From assembly GCA_002422395.1 (NCBI GenBank), contig DIUY01000012.1, forward strand, positions 186,001-250,000: DNA of 64,000 nt. Direction: 5' to 3'. The translations under genes and the position numbers were made by a program. Positions 1 to 8,955 of this stretch are shown one piece after another. A model generated the notes under the pieces. The model did no database searches and was not told the origin of the DNA. It saw only the letters and a program-made list of their open reading frames with translations. The stretch's first letter is position 1, and each line of letters begins with the position of its first letter. Origin of the DNA: Methylococcaceae bacterium UBA6146 (GTDB lineage Bacteria > Pseudomonadota > Gammaproteobacteria > Methylococcales > Methylomonadaceae).

Positions 1-172
1 TATGTGGTGTTTCAAGGGTGGTGCTGTGGTGAATGGACTTGAAATGCTCTTGCCAACTGGGCCCGACGGATTCAGGGTCGTTCAGGAATTGTTCATAGAG
101 GCTTTCGATAAAACTGGCATTGCTGCCATACAGGGCGGACGAATCTTGAAAATGTTTAAGCAGTTTACTCAT
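1..172 (-). CDS. sucA: 2-oxoglutarate dehydrogenase E1 component, N-terminal fragment (cut by window edge)
   Basis: Translation of the minus strand from the ATG at 172 gives 57 residues that run off the window: it begins MSKLLKHFQDSSALYGSN and continues with the motif FIESLYEQFLNDPESVGPSW. This matches the conserved N-terminal lipoyl-enzyme-binding segment of SucA (ANxxWIEQLYExFLxDPxSV in enterobacteria). SucA is the thiamine-diphosphate decarboxylase of the 2-oxoglutarate dehydrogenase complex in the TCA cycle. Only the start is visible, so catalytic residues cannot be checked. It is transcribed divergently from adk. No strong Shine-Dalgarno sequence is seen in front of the ATG. The presence of a full-length gene is an inference; many Methylococcales do carry sucAB. 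Confidence 0.8.
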   Translation of the reverse strand, partial: MSKLLKHFQDSSALYGSNASFIESLYEQFLNDPESVGPSWQEHFKSIHHSTTLETPH

Positions 173-601
173 TAGGGGTATCCAGTCTACGCTGCACAGG
201 GTTTATTTGGGTGGGGTCGGAACGCTTGACATTAAGCTTGAGCGGTTTGTTGGCATAAAATATGGAGTATTTTAAAAGGAAAGGCAAGCATGAAATTGTA
301 GGGATGGCGGCAGGTAAGGGATTTTCGCAAATTTAGTCGATGAGTCCACTGTTATGCCAGTGTAATGATGGTGAGCTTTCAGCAAAGGGCAATATCCAGC
401 CAAGAAAATAAGCGATATTTTTAAAAGAGATTACCGTGGAACTGTTATAGAATACCCAGTTATATTTTTTAGCCGCACTGTTTTTGTGGCTTGTATATTT
501 AACGCATATCAACTGAGACCCGAAAGGGTGGGTTTAGCCGATTTGCAAATTATTAAAAGCTAAAGTTAAAACACGTCCTTGAGACATAACGGAGTTATTT
601 C
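173..601. other. Divergent intergenic region between sucA and adk
   Basis: About 430 bases without a convincing gene. It should hold the promoters of sucA (leftward) and adk (rightward). Just before adk there is a small GAAA-tetraloop hairpin, ACCC-GAAA-GGGT, around 520-533, and AT-rich stretches that could be promoter elements, but I cannot assign -35/-10 boxes with confidence. A six-codon ORF after AAAGGAAAGG near 291 is too short to call. Confidence 0.5.
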
Positions 602-1249
602 ATGCGCATTATCCTGTTAGGGAGTCCTGGTTCCGGTAAGGGAACGCAAGCTCAGTTTATTACCCAAAAATACGCTATCCCACAAATTTCAACGGGCGAT
701 ATGTTGAGGGCGGCAGTGCTGGCAGGTACGCCATTGGGTGTCGAAGCTAAGCAGGTGATGGACGCGGGCGGCCTGGTGTCCGACAGCATTATCTTGGGGC
801 TGGTTAAAGAACGGATTGCCCAAGCGGATTGTGCCGGGGGCTTTTTGTTGGATGGTTTCCCGCGCACCATTGCTCAGGCGGAAGGCCTTGAGGTGATGGG
901 GGTGGCGATTGATACGGTCATTGAAATCGTGGTCGCTGATGAAGAGATCGTTAAGCGTATGGCAGGCAGGCGTGTGCATTTGCAATCAGGGCGTACCTAT
1001 CACGTTGATTTCAACCCGCCTAAAGCTGATGGCATTGATGATGTGACGGGCGAGCCGTTAATCCAGCGCGATGATGATAAAGAAGAAACTGTGCGCAAGC
1101 GCCTCAGTGTTTATCATGAACAAACCCAGCCTTTGGTGGGCTACTATTCGGCGTTAGGCGATAAAGTCCGGTTTGCTTCGATTAGTGGCGTAGGTTCGGT
1201 GGAGGATATCACCGCACGGGTTTTCGCTGTTTTAGCAAGTGCGGGATGA
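602..1249 (+). CDS. adk: Adenylate kinase
   Basis: Catalyses ATP + AMP = 2 ADP in the cytoplasm. The 215-residue protein has the P-loop GSPGSGKGT at residues 7-15, the AMP-binding stretch STGDMLR near 30-36, the DGFPRT motif near 84-89 and a long LID (GRRVHLQSGRTYHVDFNPP...) typical of the long bacterial form without zinc cysteines. Length matches the family. The ATG at 602 follows GGAG at 591-594 with normal spacing. The gene is followed by the leu operon after 74 bases, with no clear terminator, so some read-through is possible. Identification is secure. Confidence 0.97.
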   Translation: MRIILLGSPGSGKGTQAQFITQKYAIPQISTGDMLRAAVLAGTPLGVEAKQVMDAGGLVSDSIILGLVKERIAQADCAGGFLLDGFPRTIAQAEGLEVMGVAIDTVIEIVVADEEIVKRMAGRRVHLQSGRTYHVDFNPPKADGIDDVTGEPLIQRDDDKEETVRKRLSVYHEQTQPLVGYYSALGDKVRFASISGVGSVEDITARVFAVLASAG

Positions 1250-1323
1250 CAGGTTTTTCCGTTTTAAACCCTTCCTTAATTTAATCAGCCGCAAGCGCGG
1301 CGCAACCCCAATATTAGAGAGCT

Positions 1324-2742
1324 ATGTCCGGTAAAACGTTATATGACAAATTATGGGAAGACCACGTTGTTTACACAGAAGATGACGGCTCATCCCTCAT
1401 TTATATAGACTGTCATTTAATCCACGAGGTCACTTCGCCACAAGCATTTGAAGGCTTACGGTTGGCAAGCAGAAAACCTTGGCGGCAATCAAGAAACTTG
1501 GCTGTGGCGGACCATAATGTGCCAACTACTGATCGGGACAAAGGTATTGCCGACCCAGTTTCGCGGTTGCAAGTGGAAACACTTGATAAAAACTGCACTG
1601 AATTTGGCATTACTGAATTCGGCATGGCGGATGCCCGTCAGGGGATTGTGCATGTGGTCGGCCCGGAGCAGGGCGTAACCTTGCCCGGTATGACCATAGT
1701 TTGTGGTGATTCGCATACCTCTACGCACGGCGCGTCAGGTGCTTTGGCTTTTGGTATTGGCACATCAGAAGTCGAACATGTTCTGGCGACGCAATGTTTG
1801 GTCCAGAAAAAAGCCAAGAATCTGCTGATTAAGGTGAATGGACAGGTTGGCAAAGGTGTCACGGCTAAAGATATCGTCTTGGCAATTATAGGTAAAATAG
1901 GCACTGCTGGCGGTAACGGCTATACCATTGAATTCGCGGGTGAAGCAATCCGGGCATTGTCTATGGAAGGCCGTATGACCATTTGTAATATGGCGATAGA
2001 AGCAGGCGCACGGGCTGGTCTTGTTGCGGTCGATGATGTCACTATTGATTATTACCGGAACCGGCCCTATTCGCCTAAAGGCAATGATTGGTTTATGGCC
2101 GAACGGTTGTGGCAACAGTTGTATTCTGATGCCGATGCGGTGTTTGATAAAGTGATGCAACTGGATGCGGCCCTGATTAAGCCGCAAGTCACTTGGGGCA
2201 CTTCGCCTGAATTAGTGGTCGCGGTAGACGAAACCGTTCCAGACCCGGCGTTGGAGCCTGATGCCGTAAAACGGCAGGGCATGATGCGGGCGCTCGAATA
2301 TATGGGGTTGCAAGCAGGTCAGGCGATCACGGATATTACCCTTGATAAGGTCTTTATCGGATCCTGCACCAATTCTAGGATTGAAGATTTGCGTGCCGCC
2401 GCCGTTGTGGTGGAAGGTAAAAAAGTGGCCGCCAACATCAAACAGGCTTTAGTCGTCCCTGGCTCAGGGTTAGTGAAACGTCAGGCTGAGGACGAAGGCC
2501 TGGATAAGCTATTTGTTGATGCCGGTTTTGAATGGCGCGAACCGGGTTGCTCAATGTGCCTTGCCATGAACGCAGACCGTTTGGAAGAGGGCGAGCGTTG
2601 TGCATCAACGTCTAACCGCAATTTCGAAGGCAGGCAGGGTTATGGTGGCCGTACCCACCTGGTCAGCCCCGCAATGGCCGCCGCCGCCGCAATAGCCGGG
2701 CATTTTGTTGATGTAAGTTCCTTAGAGGGGGCAGCCGTATGA
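1324..2742 (+). CDS. leuC: 3-isopropylmalate dehydratase, large subunit
   Basis: Large subunit of isopropylmalate isomerase, which converts 2-isopropylmalate to 3-isopropylmalate in leucine synthesis. It is an aconitase-family [4Fe-4S] enzyme: the cluster cysteines are visible in GSCTNSR (about residue 347) and in the CSMC pair (about residues 407-410). The 472-residue length is normal. The start is preceded by GAGAG. Its stop overlaps the leuD start (ATGA at 2739-2742), which implies translational coupling of the two subunits. No attenuator-like leader peptide with a leucine run is seen in the 74-base gap after adk. Confidence 0.97.
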   Translation: MSGKTLYDKLWEDHVVYTEDDGSSLIYIDCHLIHEVTSPQAFEGLRLASRKPWRQSRNLAVADHNVPTTDRDKGIADPVSRLQVETLDKNCTEFGITEFGMADARQGIVHVVGPEQGVTLPGMTIVCGDSHTSTHGASGALAFGIGTSEVEHVLATQCLVQKKAKNLLIKVNGQVGKGVTAKDIVLAIIGKIGTAGGNGYTIEFAGEAIRALSMEGRMTICNMAIEAGARAGLVAVDDVTIDYYRNRPYSPKGNDWFMAERLWQQLYSDADAVFDKVMQLDAALIKPQVTWGTSPELVVAVDETVPDPALEPDAVKRQGMMRALEYMGLQAGQAITDITLDKVFIGSCTNSRIEDLRAAAVVVEGKKVAANIKQALVVPGSGLVKRQAEDEGLDKLFVDAGFEWREPGCSMCLAMNADRLEEGERCASTSNRNFEGRQGYGGRTHLVSPAMAAAAAIAGHFVDVSSLEGAAV

Positions 2743-3374
2743 AAGCATTCACCAAAATAACGTCACTAATCGTGCCTTTGGATCGCGCTAATGTGGATAC
2801 TGACGCCATTATTCCAAAGCAGTTTTTAAAATCAATACGACGTGCCGGTTTTGGCCCCTATTTGTTCGATGAATGGCGTTATCTGGATCAGGGCGAACCC
2901 GATATGGATTGCACAAACCGCCCGCTTAACAAAGACTTTGTCTTGAACAAACCTGAATATCAGGGCGCGGAGATTTTATTGGCGCGGGAAAATTTTGGCT
3001 GCGGCTCGTCACGCGAACATGCGCCTTGGGCTTTGGAAGATTTTGGTTTTAGGGCCATTATTGCGCCCAGTTTTGCCGATATTTTCTATAATAACTGCTT
3101 TAAAAACGGTTTGTTGCCGATAATCTTGGCGGCAGAGCTTGTCGATGGCCTATTTAACGAAATATCCGCCGGATACAAGCTGACAGTCGATCTTGAAACA
3201 CAAAAAATAGTCACTCCAGATGGTAGGGAAATGGGCTTTGATATTGATGGAAACCGCAAATATCGTCTCCTAAACGGCTTAGATGATATCGCTTTGTCTC
3301 TGCTTTATGCCGATAAAATTAAGGCCTACGAAGCAGAACGTGCTAAACGGGCGCCTTGGTTGTTTGTGGATTGA
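2739..3374 (+). CDS. leuD: 3-isopropylmalate dehydratase, small subunit
   Basis: Small (swivelling-domain) subunit of isopropylmalate isomerase, partner of LeuC. The diagnostic motif NFGCGSSREHAPWAL is present near residues 88-102, and the length of 211 residues is typical. Translation begins inside the leuC stop codon (ATGA), so the two subunits are likely made in equal amounts. leuB follows after a 69-base spacer. Confidence 0.97.
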   Translation: MKAFTKITSLIVPLDRANVDTDAIIPKQFLKSIRRAGFGPYLFDEWRYLDQGEPDMDCTNRPLNKDFVLNKPEYQGAEILLARENFGCGSSREHAPWALEDFGFRAIIAPSFADIFYNNCFKNGLLPIILAAELVDGLFNEISAGYKLTVDLETQKIVTPDGREMGFDIDGNRKYRLLNGLDDIALSLLYADKIKAYEAERAKRAPWLFVD

Positions 3375-3443
3375 GGCAGGGCCAAAAAGAATGGTTTGGC
3401 GGTTTTGTGGCAAGCATATTAAAAATAAAAGGTTTTGGAATTA

Positions 3444-4529
3444 ATGACAAAAAAAATTGCAGTTTTACCCGGTGACGGAATAGGGCCAGAGATAGTTGCA
3501 GAAGCAATTAAGGTGTTGGAATTGTTGAATGCTAAGATGGGACTGGGGCTGGTTTTTGAGTACGGTTTGATCGGCGGGGCGGCATACGATGTTCAAGGGA
3601 CACCCTTTCCAGAACAGACGCTGGCCTTGGCGAAACAAGCTGATGCGGTTTTGTTCGGGGCGGTAGGTGGTTCCAAATGGGAATCTTTGGATATTTCACT
3701 GCGCCCTGAAAAAGGTTTGTTAGGGCTGCGTGCTGAGTTGCAACTATTTTCCAACCTACGCCCTGCTATCTTATATCCGCAGTTGGTGCACGCTTCAACC
3801 TTAAAGCCTGATGTGGTTGCAGGCCTGGATATTATGATCGTGCGTGAACTGACCGGAGGCATTTATTTTGGTCAGCCGCGCGGGGTTAGGGTGTTGGCAA
3901 ATGGCGAGCGGCAAGGCTTTAATACCCTGGTCTATAGCGAGTCGGAAATTCGCCGGATTGCCCACTCGGCGTTCCAGACGGCGCAAAAAAGAAGCTGTCG
4001 TTTATGTTCTGTCGATAAGGCAAATGTGTTGGAATGCACCGAACTGTGGCGTGAAGTGGTCACCGATATTGGCAAGCAATACCCTGATGTGCAACTAAGC
4101 CACATGTATGTGGACAATGCGGCTATGCAGTTGGTGCGGGCGCCTAAGCAGTTTGATGTCATAGTGACGACTAATATGTTTGGTGACATATTGTCTGATA
4201 CCGCCGCCATGTTGACAGGCTCTATAGGCATGCTCCCATCGGCTTCTTTAGATGCCGATAATAAAGGGATGTACGAACCGATACATGGGTCGGCGCCGGA
4301 TATTGCAGGTAAAGGCATCGCTAATCCGCTAGCGACTATTTTGTCGGCGGCGATGATGCTGCGTTACACGTTTAATAATGGCGAGGCGGCGGAGTGCATC
4401 GAAAAAGCGGTGAATAACGCCTTGGATGCCAATATTCGCACGGCGGATATTTATTCTGAGGGCATGCAAAAAGTGAACACTACACAAATGGGTGATGCTG
4501 TGGTCACTGCTTTAAAGGAGGCAAAGTAA
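3444..4529 (+). CDS. leuB: 3-isopropylmalate dehydrogenase
   Basis: Oxidises and decarboxylates 3-isopropylmalate to 2-oxoisocaproate with NAD+, the third dedicated step of leucine synthesis. The N terminus KKIAVLPGDGIGPEI is the family signature, and the metal/substrate motif NMFGDILSD and the cofactor segment HGSAPDIAGKGIANP are intact. I chose the ATG at 3444 because AAAAGG at 3427-3432 sits at correct spacing; the in-frame TTG at 3435 would lie only two bases behind it. This gives 361 residues. The stop overlaps the asd start (TAATG). Confidence 0.96.
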   Translation: MTKKIAVLPGDGIGPEIVAEAIKVLELLNAKMGLGLVFEYGLIGGAAYDVQGTPFPEQTLALAKQADAVLFGAVGGSKWESLDISLRPEKGLLGLRAELQLFSNLRPAILYPQLVHASTLKPDVVAGLDIMIVRELTGGIYFGQPRGVRVLANGERQGFNTLVYSESEIRRIAHSAFQTAQKRSCRLCSVDKANVLECTELWREVVTDIGKQYPDVQLSHMYVDNAAMQLVRAPKQFDVIVTTNMFGDILSDTAAMLTGSIGMLPSASLDADNKGMYEPIHGSAPDIAGKGIANPLATILSAAMMLRYTFNNGEAAECIEKAVNNALDANIRTADIYSEGMQKVNTTQMGDAVVTALKEAK

Positions 4530-5551
4530 TGGCTAAGCTTTATAATGTTGCAGTTGTCGGTGCTACGGGGGCAGTCGGTGAAGCCATGTTGGCTATATTG
4601 GAAGAGCGCAATTTCCCGGTTGGTGAAGTTTATGCGTTAGCCAGCAGCAATTCAGTCGGCAAGAGAATCCCTTTTAAGGGAGGCTCATTAAAAGTGGAAG
4701 ATCTGGCCACGTTTGATTTCTCTAAAGTACAAATCGGTTTATTTTCCCCCGGTGCATCGGTTTCGGCCGAATATGCCCCCAAAGCTGCAGCAGCGGGTTG
4801 CATAGTCATTGATAACACCTCGCAGTTTCGTTACGACGATGATATTCCTCTGGTCGTGCCTGAAGTTAATCCTGAAAAAATCGCCGATTACAAAAATCGG
4901 GGCATTATTGCCAATCCGAACTGTTCAACCATTCAGATGCTGGTCGCTTTAAAACCGATTTATGACGCAGTTGGCATTGAGCGTATTAATGTCTGCACTT
5001 ATCAGGCAGTTTCGGGTACCGGTAAAGAGGCCATCACCGAGCTGGTTCAGCAAACAACACAGCTGCTCAGCGGCAAACCGATCACCGCTAAAGTTTACCC
5101 CAAACAAATCGCCTTTAATGTGCTGCCGCAAATTGACGTGTTTATGGATAACGGCTACACCAAAGAAGAAATGAAGATGGTTTGGGAAACCCGCAAAATT
5201 TTAGGTGATGACACTATTCAGGTTAATCCGACAGCGGTGCGCGTGCCTGTGTTTTATGGCCATTCTGAAGCCGTGCATATTGAAACCGGGAAAAAAATTG
5301 ATGCGGCCGCTGTTAGGGATTTGCTTCAAAAAGCATCTGGGGTCACTGTCATGGATGAGCGCAAAGACGGTGGTTATCCGACGGCAGTAACCGATTCGTC
5401 TGGGCATGATGATGTTTTTGTCGGGCGTATCCGTGAGGACATATCCCATCCTAGAGGGATTAACTTATGGGTCGTTGGCGACAATGTGCGTAAAGGTGCG
5501 GCATTGAATAGCGTACAAATAGCAGAAGAGTTGGTAAAAAATCACATCTAG
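4529..5551 (+). CDS. asd: Aspartate-semialdehyde dehydrogenase
   Basis: Reduces aspartyl phosphate to aspartate semialdehyde, feeding lysine/diaminopimelate, methionine and threonine synthesis. The NADP-binding N terminus VGATGAVGE and the nucleophile motif NPNCST (Cys near residue 131) are present; 340 residues is normal. AAAGGAGG at 4514-4521, inside the end of leuB, is a strong ribosome-binding site for the overlapping ATG. The leuB-asd-fimV order is common in gammaproteobacteria. Confidence 0.97.
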   Translation: MAKLYNVAVVGATGAVGEAMLAILEERNFPVGEVYALASSNSVGKRIPFKGGSLKVEDLATFDFSKVQIGLFSPGASVSAEYAPKAAAAGCIVIDNTSQFRYDDDIPLVVPEVNPEKIADYKNRGIIANPNCSTIQMLVALKPIYDAVGIERINVCTYQAVSGTGKEAITELVQQTTQLLSGKPITAKVYPKQIAFNVLPQIDVFMDNGYTKEEMKMVWETRKILGDDTIQVNPTAVRVPVFYGHSEAVHIETGKKIDAAAVRDLLQKASGVTVMDERKDGGYPTAVTDSSGHDDVFVGRIREDISHPRGINLWVVGDNVRKGAALNSVQIAEELVKNHI

Positions 5552-5621
5552 TCTAAGCTTAGCCTTATTATTCGACTATTCGCGGTAAGAGACAGTGGTA
5601 ACTATTTTAAAGGAGAGTAGT

Positions 5622-8168
5622 GTGCGCAATTTAACTAAAGCTTTAGCGGTCGTATCGTTACTGATACCAGCTAGTGCCTATCCTTTAGGGATAGGAGAGA
5701 TTAAATTGCATTCAGCCCTTAATCAAAAACTGGATGCCGAGATTGCATTGGTCTTGTCCCCCGGTGAAAAAGCATCCGACATAAAAGTAAATTTGGCCCC
5801 GCCCGATAAATTTGATGAGTCGGGTGTGCTTTGGACATACTTTTTGTCCAAGGTTAAATTTCAAGCCATCGAATCCCCTAATGGCTCTGTTATTATAAAA
5901 GTAACCTCTAATGAAGCGTTAAAAGAGCCATTCCTCGATTTTTTGCTTGAAGTAACTTGGCCAAAAGGCAATTTATACCGAGAGTTTACGGTATTGGTTG
6001 ATCCCCCGACTGAGTATGGGCAAGTGGCGATTCCAGTCGCTACGCAGTCTGAAAATTACGCATTTGAGCCAGATGTTATGCCCCAGCGACGGGTGGCGCT
6101 AAAACGTCAAAGTAGAAAGGTTAGGGTGGCAGTGGCTAGCGCAGGCCAATATGGGCCTACCGTTAAAAATGATACGCTCTGGAATGTCGCTGAGCGGGTT
6201 GGTGGGCAGGCGGACGTTTCTATAGAGCAAATGATGATAGCGCTGTATGAGGCTAATCCAGGTGCTTTTTACAAACAGAATGTTAACGCATTGCTGGCAG
6301 GAAAAACGCTGAAAATTCCTGAGAAGGAGGTTGTTTTAAAAATTTCACGGCAACAGGCGTTAAATGAATTTAATCGTCAGACGCTAGCTTGGAAAAACCG
6401 TTCAGCACAGCCCGTTGATGAATCGGTCAATACACAACAAAAACCCGCCGATAATCAACTGACTTTAGTGGCTCCCAAGCAAGCGGCAGTCACTGAAAAC
6501 GCGGTTGTCGCCCCCGTTACTGGACAAGCGGTTGACACACCAGTGGCAAAGCCGGATTTATCGGCCGCTCAACAGCAACCTGCCGACATTGAAGGATCTG
6601 ATAGCGCCAGTAATACGGCGACAGATAATACAATACAATCTAAAGTCGCCGCATTGGAAAAACAACTGGCTATGATGCAAGAGCTGGTTGCCTTAAAGGA
6701 TCAGCAGCTTGCAGAGTTGCAAGGCCAGGCACAGAAAAAGCCTCCAACTGAGCAAGCGCCCGTGTCGGCTGCACCTAGTGAAGCAGAAGGCGGCAAGCCA
6801 GTTCCTGTGCCGCCCAAAGTTAAGCCTGTTCCAGAAAAAACTAAGGTTATCCCGCCAAAAGCTAAGCCACCGGCAACAATTGCAGGGGATGAGGTTGAGA
6901 GCACTGCCTATTGGTATTACCTGGGCGGTGGAATTGTCGGTATTGGGGTGCTGACTTATTTTGGCCTGCTTTGGTGGCGCAAAAATAGAGAGGAGAGTGA
7001 TTTTGGTGTCGAACATGGCTTTGCTTTTCAAGGCGCTAATAAAGGGGTTTCCCCCCTCCCGGCTGACGATTTTTCTGGCGCAGTTTCAGCAAATAATGGT
7101 TATGGCGACGACTTAACGAATGATGATAATGTTTTTGCCAACGATTTCGCTTCTAACGACTTCGATATGTTCGATATGGATCAAGGGGAGATTGATCCAA
7201 TTTCCGAAGCTGATGTATATCTTGCTTATGGGCGATATCAGCAAGCAGAAGAATTAATGCGCCATGCCATTAATGACCAACCTGAGCGTGATGAATGTAA
7301 GTTAAAGCTCTTGGAAATCTTCTATGCCAGTGAAAATAAATCTGAATTTGAAAAATATGCTACTGAGTTAGCATATAGTGGCAAAAAAGAAGAAGCCGGT
7401 TTTTGGTCGAAAGTGGCCGAAATGGGTAGTGAAATTTGCCCCGATTCCGATCTGTTTGCTGCACAAGACGGCAAGCTTGACTTAAGCAAGAATATCGCGT
7501 CCCAAGATATTGAAGTCAATTTAGGTGATGATGCTGCTTTTGATAAAGGGGAGCAGAATCAGTTGATTGGAGACATGGATTTTGATTTGACTTCTTTTGA
7601 AGACTTGTTTGCCGATGAAAAATCTCAAGATGCTCTGGCAGAAAAAATTAGCCCGCTTTATTCTGAGAAGTCCATTGTTTCTTCTGATAATGAACCAAAG
7701 GCAAATAATGAAAGTATCGAGTTTGATTTAAGTTCATTCTCATTAGGCACTGAAAAGTCGGCTCAAGATAGCGGAGGGCTAAAAAATTCCGAAGTTGATG
7801 CTCAAAAAGATTTTGAGTCTTTTGACTTTGATATTGGCTCAATTGATATGCAGCCAGAACAAAGTTCGAGCTTGCCGGCTGGCAAACCTGAGGGTTTCCG
7901 CGAGAGCATCGCTAACACATCCATTGATGATGATTTTGATTTTAACGATGCCATAGCAGAGCCGAGAACTGATTTTTTAGGTCAAGAAAGCAGTTTTGGG
8001 TTGTCTGATTTAACCGAAATGAATGCAATGGAGACCAAATTAGATTTGGCCATAGCCTATATAGATATGGGCGATAACGAAGCTGCAAAAGAAATTGCAT
8101 TGGAAGTGGCTGAAAAAGGGACAAAAGAACAACAAATGGTGGCTCAATCGCTTCTTGATAGCTTGTAG
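5622..8168 (+). CDS. fimV: FimV/HubP-family pole-organising protein
   Basis: FimV/HubP proteins organise the cell pole and promote type IV pilus and motility functions. The GTG at 5622 is preferred: AAGGAG at 5609-5614 is well spaced and the protein then begins with a signal peptide (MRNLTKALAVVSLLIPASAY). In order it has a conserved periplasmic N-terminal domain, a LysM-like segment (near residues 170-230: NDTLWNVAERVGG... LLAGKTLKIP), a Pro/Ala/Gln-rich linker, a short coiled coil (KVAALEKQLAMMQELVALKDQ region), one transmembrane segment (WYYLGGGIVGIGVLTYFGLLW region), an acidic cytoplasmic stretch and the C-terminal TPR-like FimV tail ending LDLAIAYIDMGDNEAAKEI...LLDSL. 848 residues. The tail is the best family marker. 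Confidence 0.9.
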   Translation: MRNLTKALAVVSLLIPASAYPLGIGEIKLHSALNQKLDAEIALVLSPGEKASDIKVNLAPPDKFDESGVLWTYFLSKVKFQAIESPNGSVIIKVTSNEALKEPFLDFLLEVTWPKGNLYREFTVLVDPPTEYGQVAIPVATQSENYAFEPDVMPQRRVALKRQSRKVRVAVASAGQYGPTVKNDTLWNVAERVGGQADVSIEQMMIALYEANPGAFYKQNVNALLAGKTLKIPEKEVVLKISRQQALNEFNRQTLAWKNRSAQPVDESVNTQQKPADNQLTLVAPKQAAVTENAVVAPVTGQAVDTPVAKPDLSAAQQQPADIEGSDSASNTATDNTIQSKVAALEKQLAMMQELVALKDQQLAELQGQAQKKPPTEQAPVSAAPSEAEGGKPVPVPPKVKPVPEKTKVIPPKAKPPATIAGDEVESTAYWYYLGGGIVGIGVLTYFGLLWWRKNREESDFGVEHGFAFQGANKGVSPLPADDFSGAVSANNGYGDDLTNDDNVFANDFASNDFDMFDMDQGEIDPISEADVYLAYGRYQQAEELMRHAINDQPERDECKLKLLEIFYASENKSEFEKYATELAYSGKKEEAGFWSKVAEMGSEICPDSDLFAAQDGKLDLSKNIASQDIEVNLGDDAAFDKGEQNQLIGDMDFDLTSFEDLFADEKSQDALAEKISPLYSEKSIVSSDNEPKANNESIEFDLSSFSLGTEKSAQDSGGLKNSEVDAQKDFESFDFDIGSIDMQPEQSSSLPAGKPEGFRESIANTSIDDDFDFNDAIAEPRTDFLGQESSFGLSDLTEMNAMETKLDLAIAYIDMGDNEAAKEIALEVAEKGTKEQQMVAQSLLDSL

Positions 8169-8343
8169 GCCATCAGGTGCATATTTTCTGATACAACGTT
8201 AGCGTATTTACGTTTATTTATTTGAGTCGTTTTGAATCAACGGGTTATATAGAGCCGTTGCCAAAGAACCGTGTGGTGTTTATACCCGAAATAAATAAAA
8301 ATTGATTTCAAAAGCTTTTTAAGCTATTATAGCCAGCTGTTTT

Positions 8344-8433
8344 GGAGAGGTGGCAGAGCGGCCGAATGCGGCGGTCTTGAAAACCGTTGAGGGTTGATCC
8401 CCTCCCAGGGTTCGAATCCCTGCCTCTCCGCCA
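8344..8433 (+). tRNA. tRNA-Ser (anticodon UGA)
   Basis: The 90-base gene starts GGAGAGG and ends with CCTCTCC plus discriminator G and an encoded CCA, giving a 7-bp acceptor stem. The anticodon arm GCGGT-CTTGAAA-ACCGT places TGA at 8378-8380. A long variable arm and the T-loop GTTCGAATC are present, as expected for serine tRNA. A rho-independent terminator follows at 8468. Confidence 0.97.
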
Positions 8434-8467
8434 TATAAGCATCCAACGGGGTGCAACGAAGTACAAA

Positions 8468-8503
8468 AACCTGCAAGTCTTAAGGCTTAGCGGGTTTTTT
8501 ATT
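8468..8503 (+). terminator. Rho-independent terminator after tRNA-Ser
   Basis: AACCTGCAAG pairs with CTTAGCGGGTT (one bulged A) around an 8-base loop and is followed by a T run. It is bracketed by two copies of the 12-mer CAACGAAGTACA. Confidence 0.75.
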
Positions 8504-8597
8504 GCCCAACGAAGTACAGCGGGATTCATTGACATACCGCCATAAAAAACGCTAAACCCATGCCAGAAGCCCTACAAAACGAAAAACGCCGCTTCGA

Positions 8598-8714
8598 GCG
8601 TCCTGCGCTTGTACGCTTTAATTCCCGGCAAATAGTACCCAGTGAGACACCTAGCAATTTCGCTATCTCTTTCTGACTTTTTCTTACTGTCTTTTTTACT
8701 GTCTCAATCTGGCA
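8598..8714 (-). pseudogene. Possible IS30-family transposase relic (N-terminal HTH only)
   Basis: Minus-strand codons between in-frame stops read ...RKSQKEIAKLLGVSLGTI followed by CRELKRTSAGR. This resembles the helix-turn-helix of IS30-type transposases, where SQxEIAxxLGVxxSTISRELKRN is usual. No start codon and no catalytic DDE domain are present, so this would be a 39-codon remnant. The rest of the 8504-8955 gap holds no gene I recognise. The call rests on a short motif and could also be a fragment of another HTH protein. Confidence 0.4.
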
Positions 8715-8955
8715 TCAATGCAGGTGCAGCGTAGCGGTGTGCCTGGCTGTTTATGGTTTCTCATGCGATTGCACTTATGAGTTGAATCTAAGAGTGGTCG
8801 CTAGGCAATAAGCTTAAATTCAACCAAGGTGCTTGGCTTCGCTGGCGGCCATTTTCGGCAGCTACTTTGTCCCAGTTTAAGAGGGGGGTCTGGTTATGGA
8901 AATAATCACCTGTTATCGCCATAGCGGCAATATAGGGGGAGGAAGTGTCGGCACA

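Noticed and set aside
8308..8535. A 75-residue minus-strand frame containing RGRDSNPGRGSTLNGFQD
   Set aside because: It is antisense to tRNA-Ser; this peptide is a well-known artefact of translating tRNA-Ser genes.
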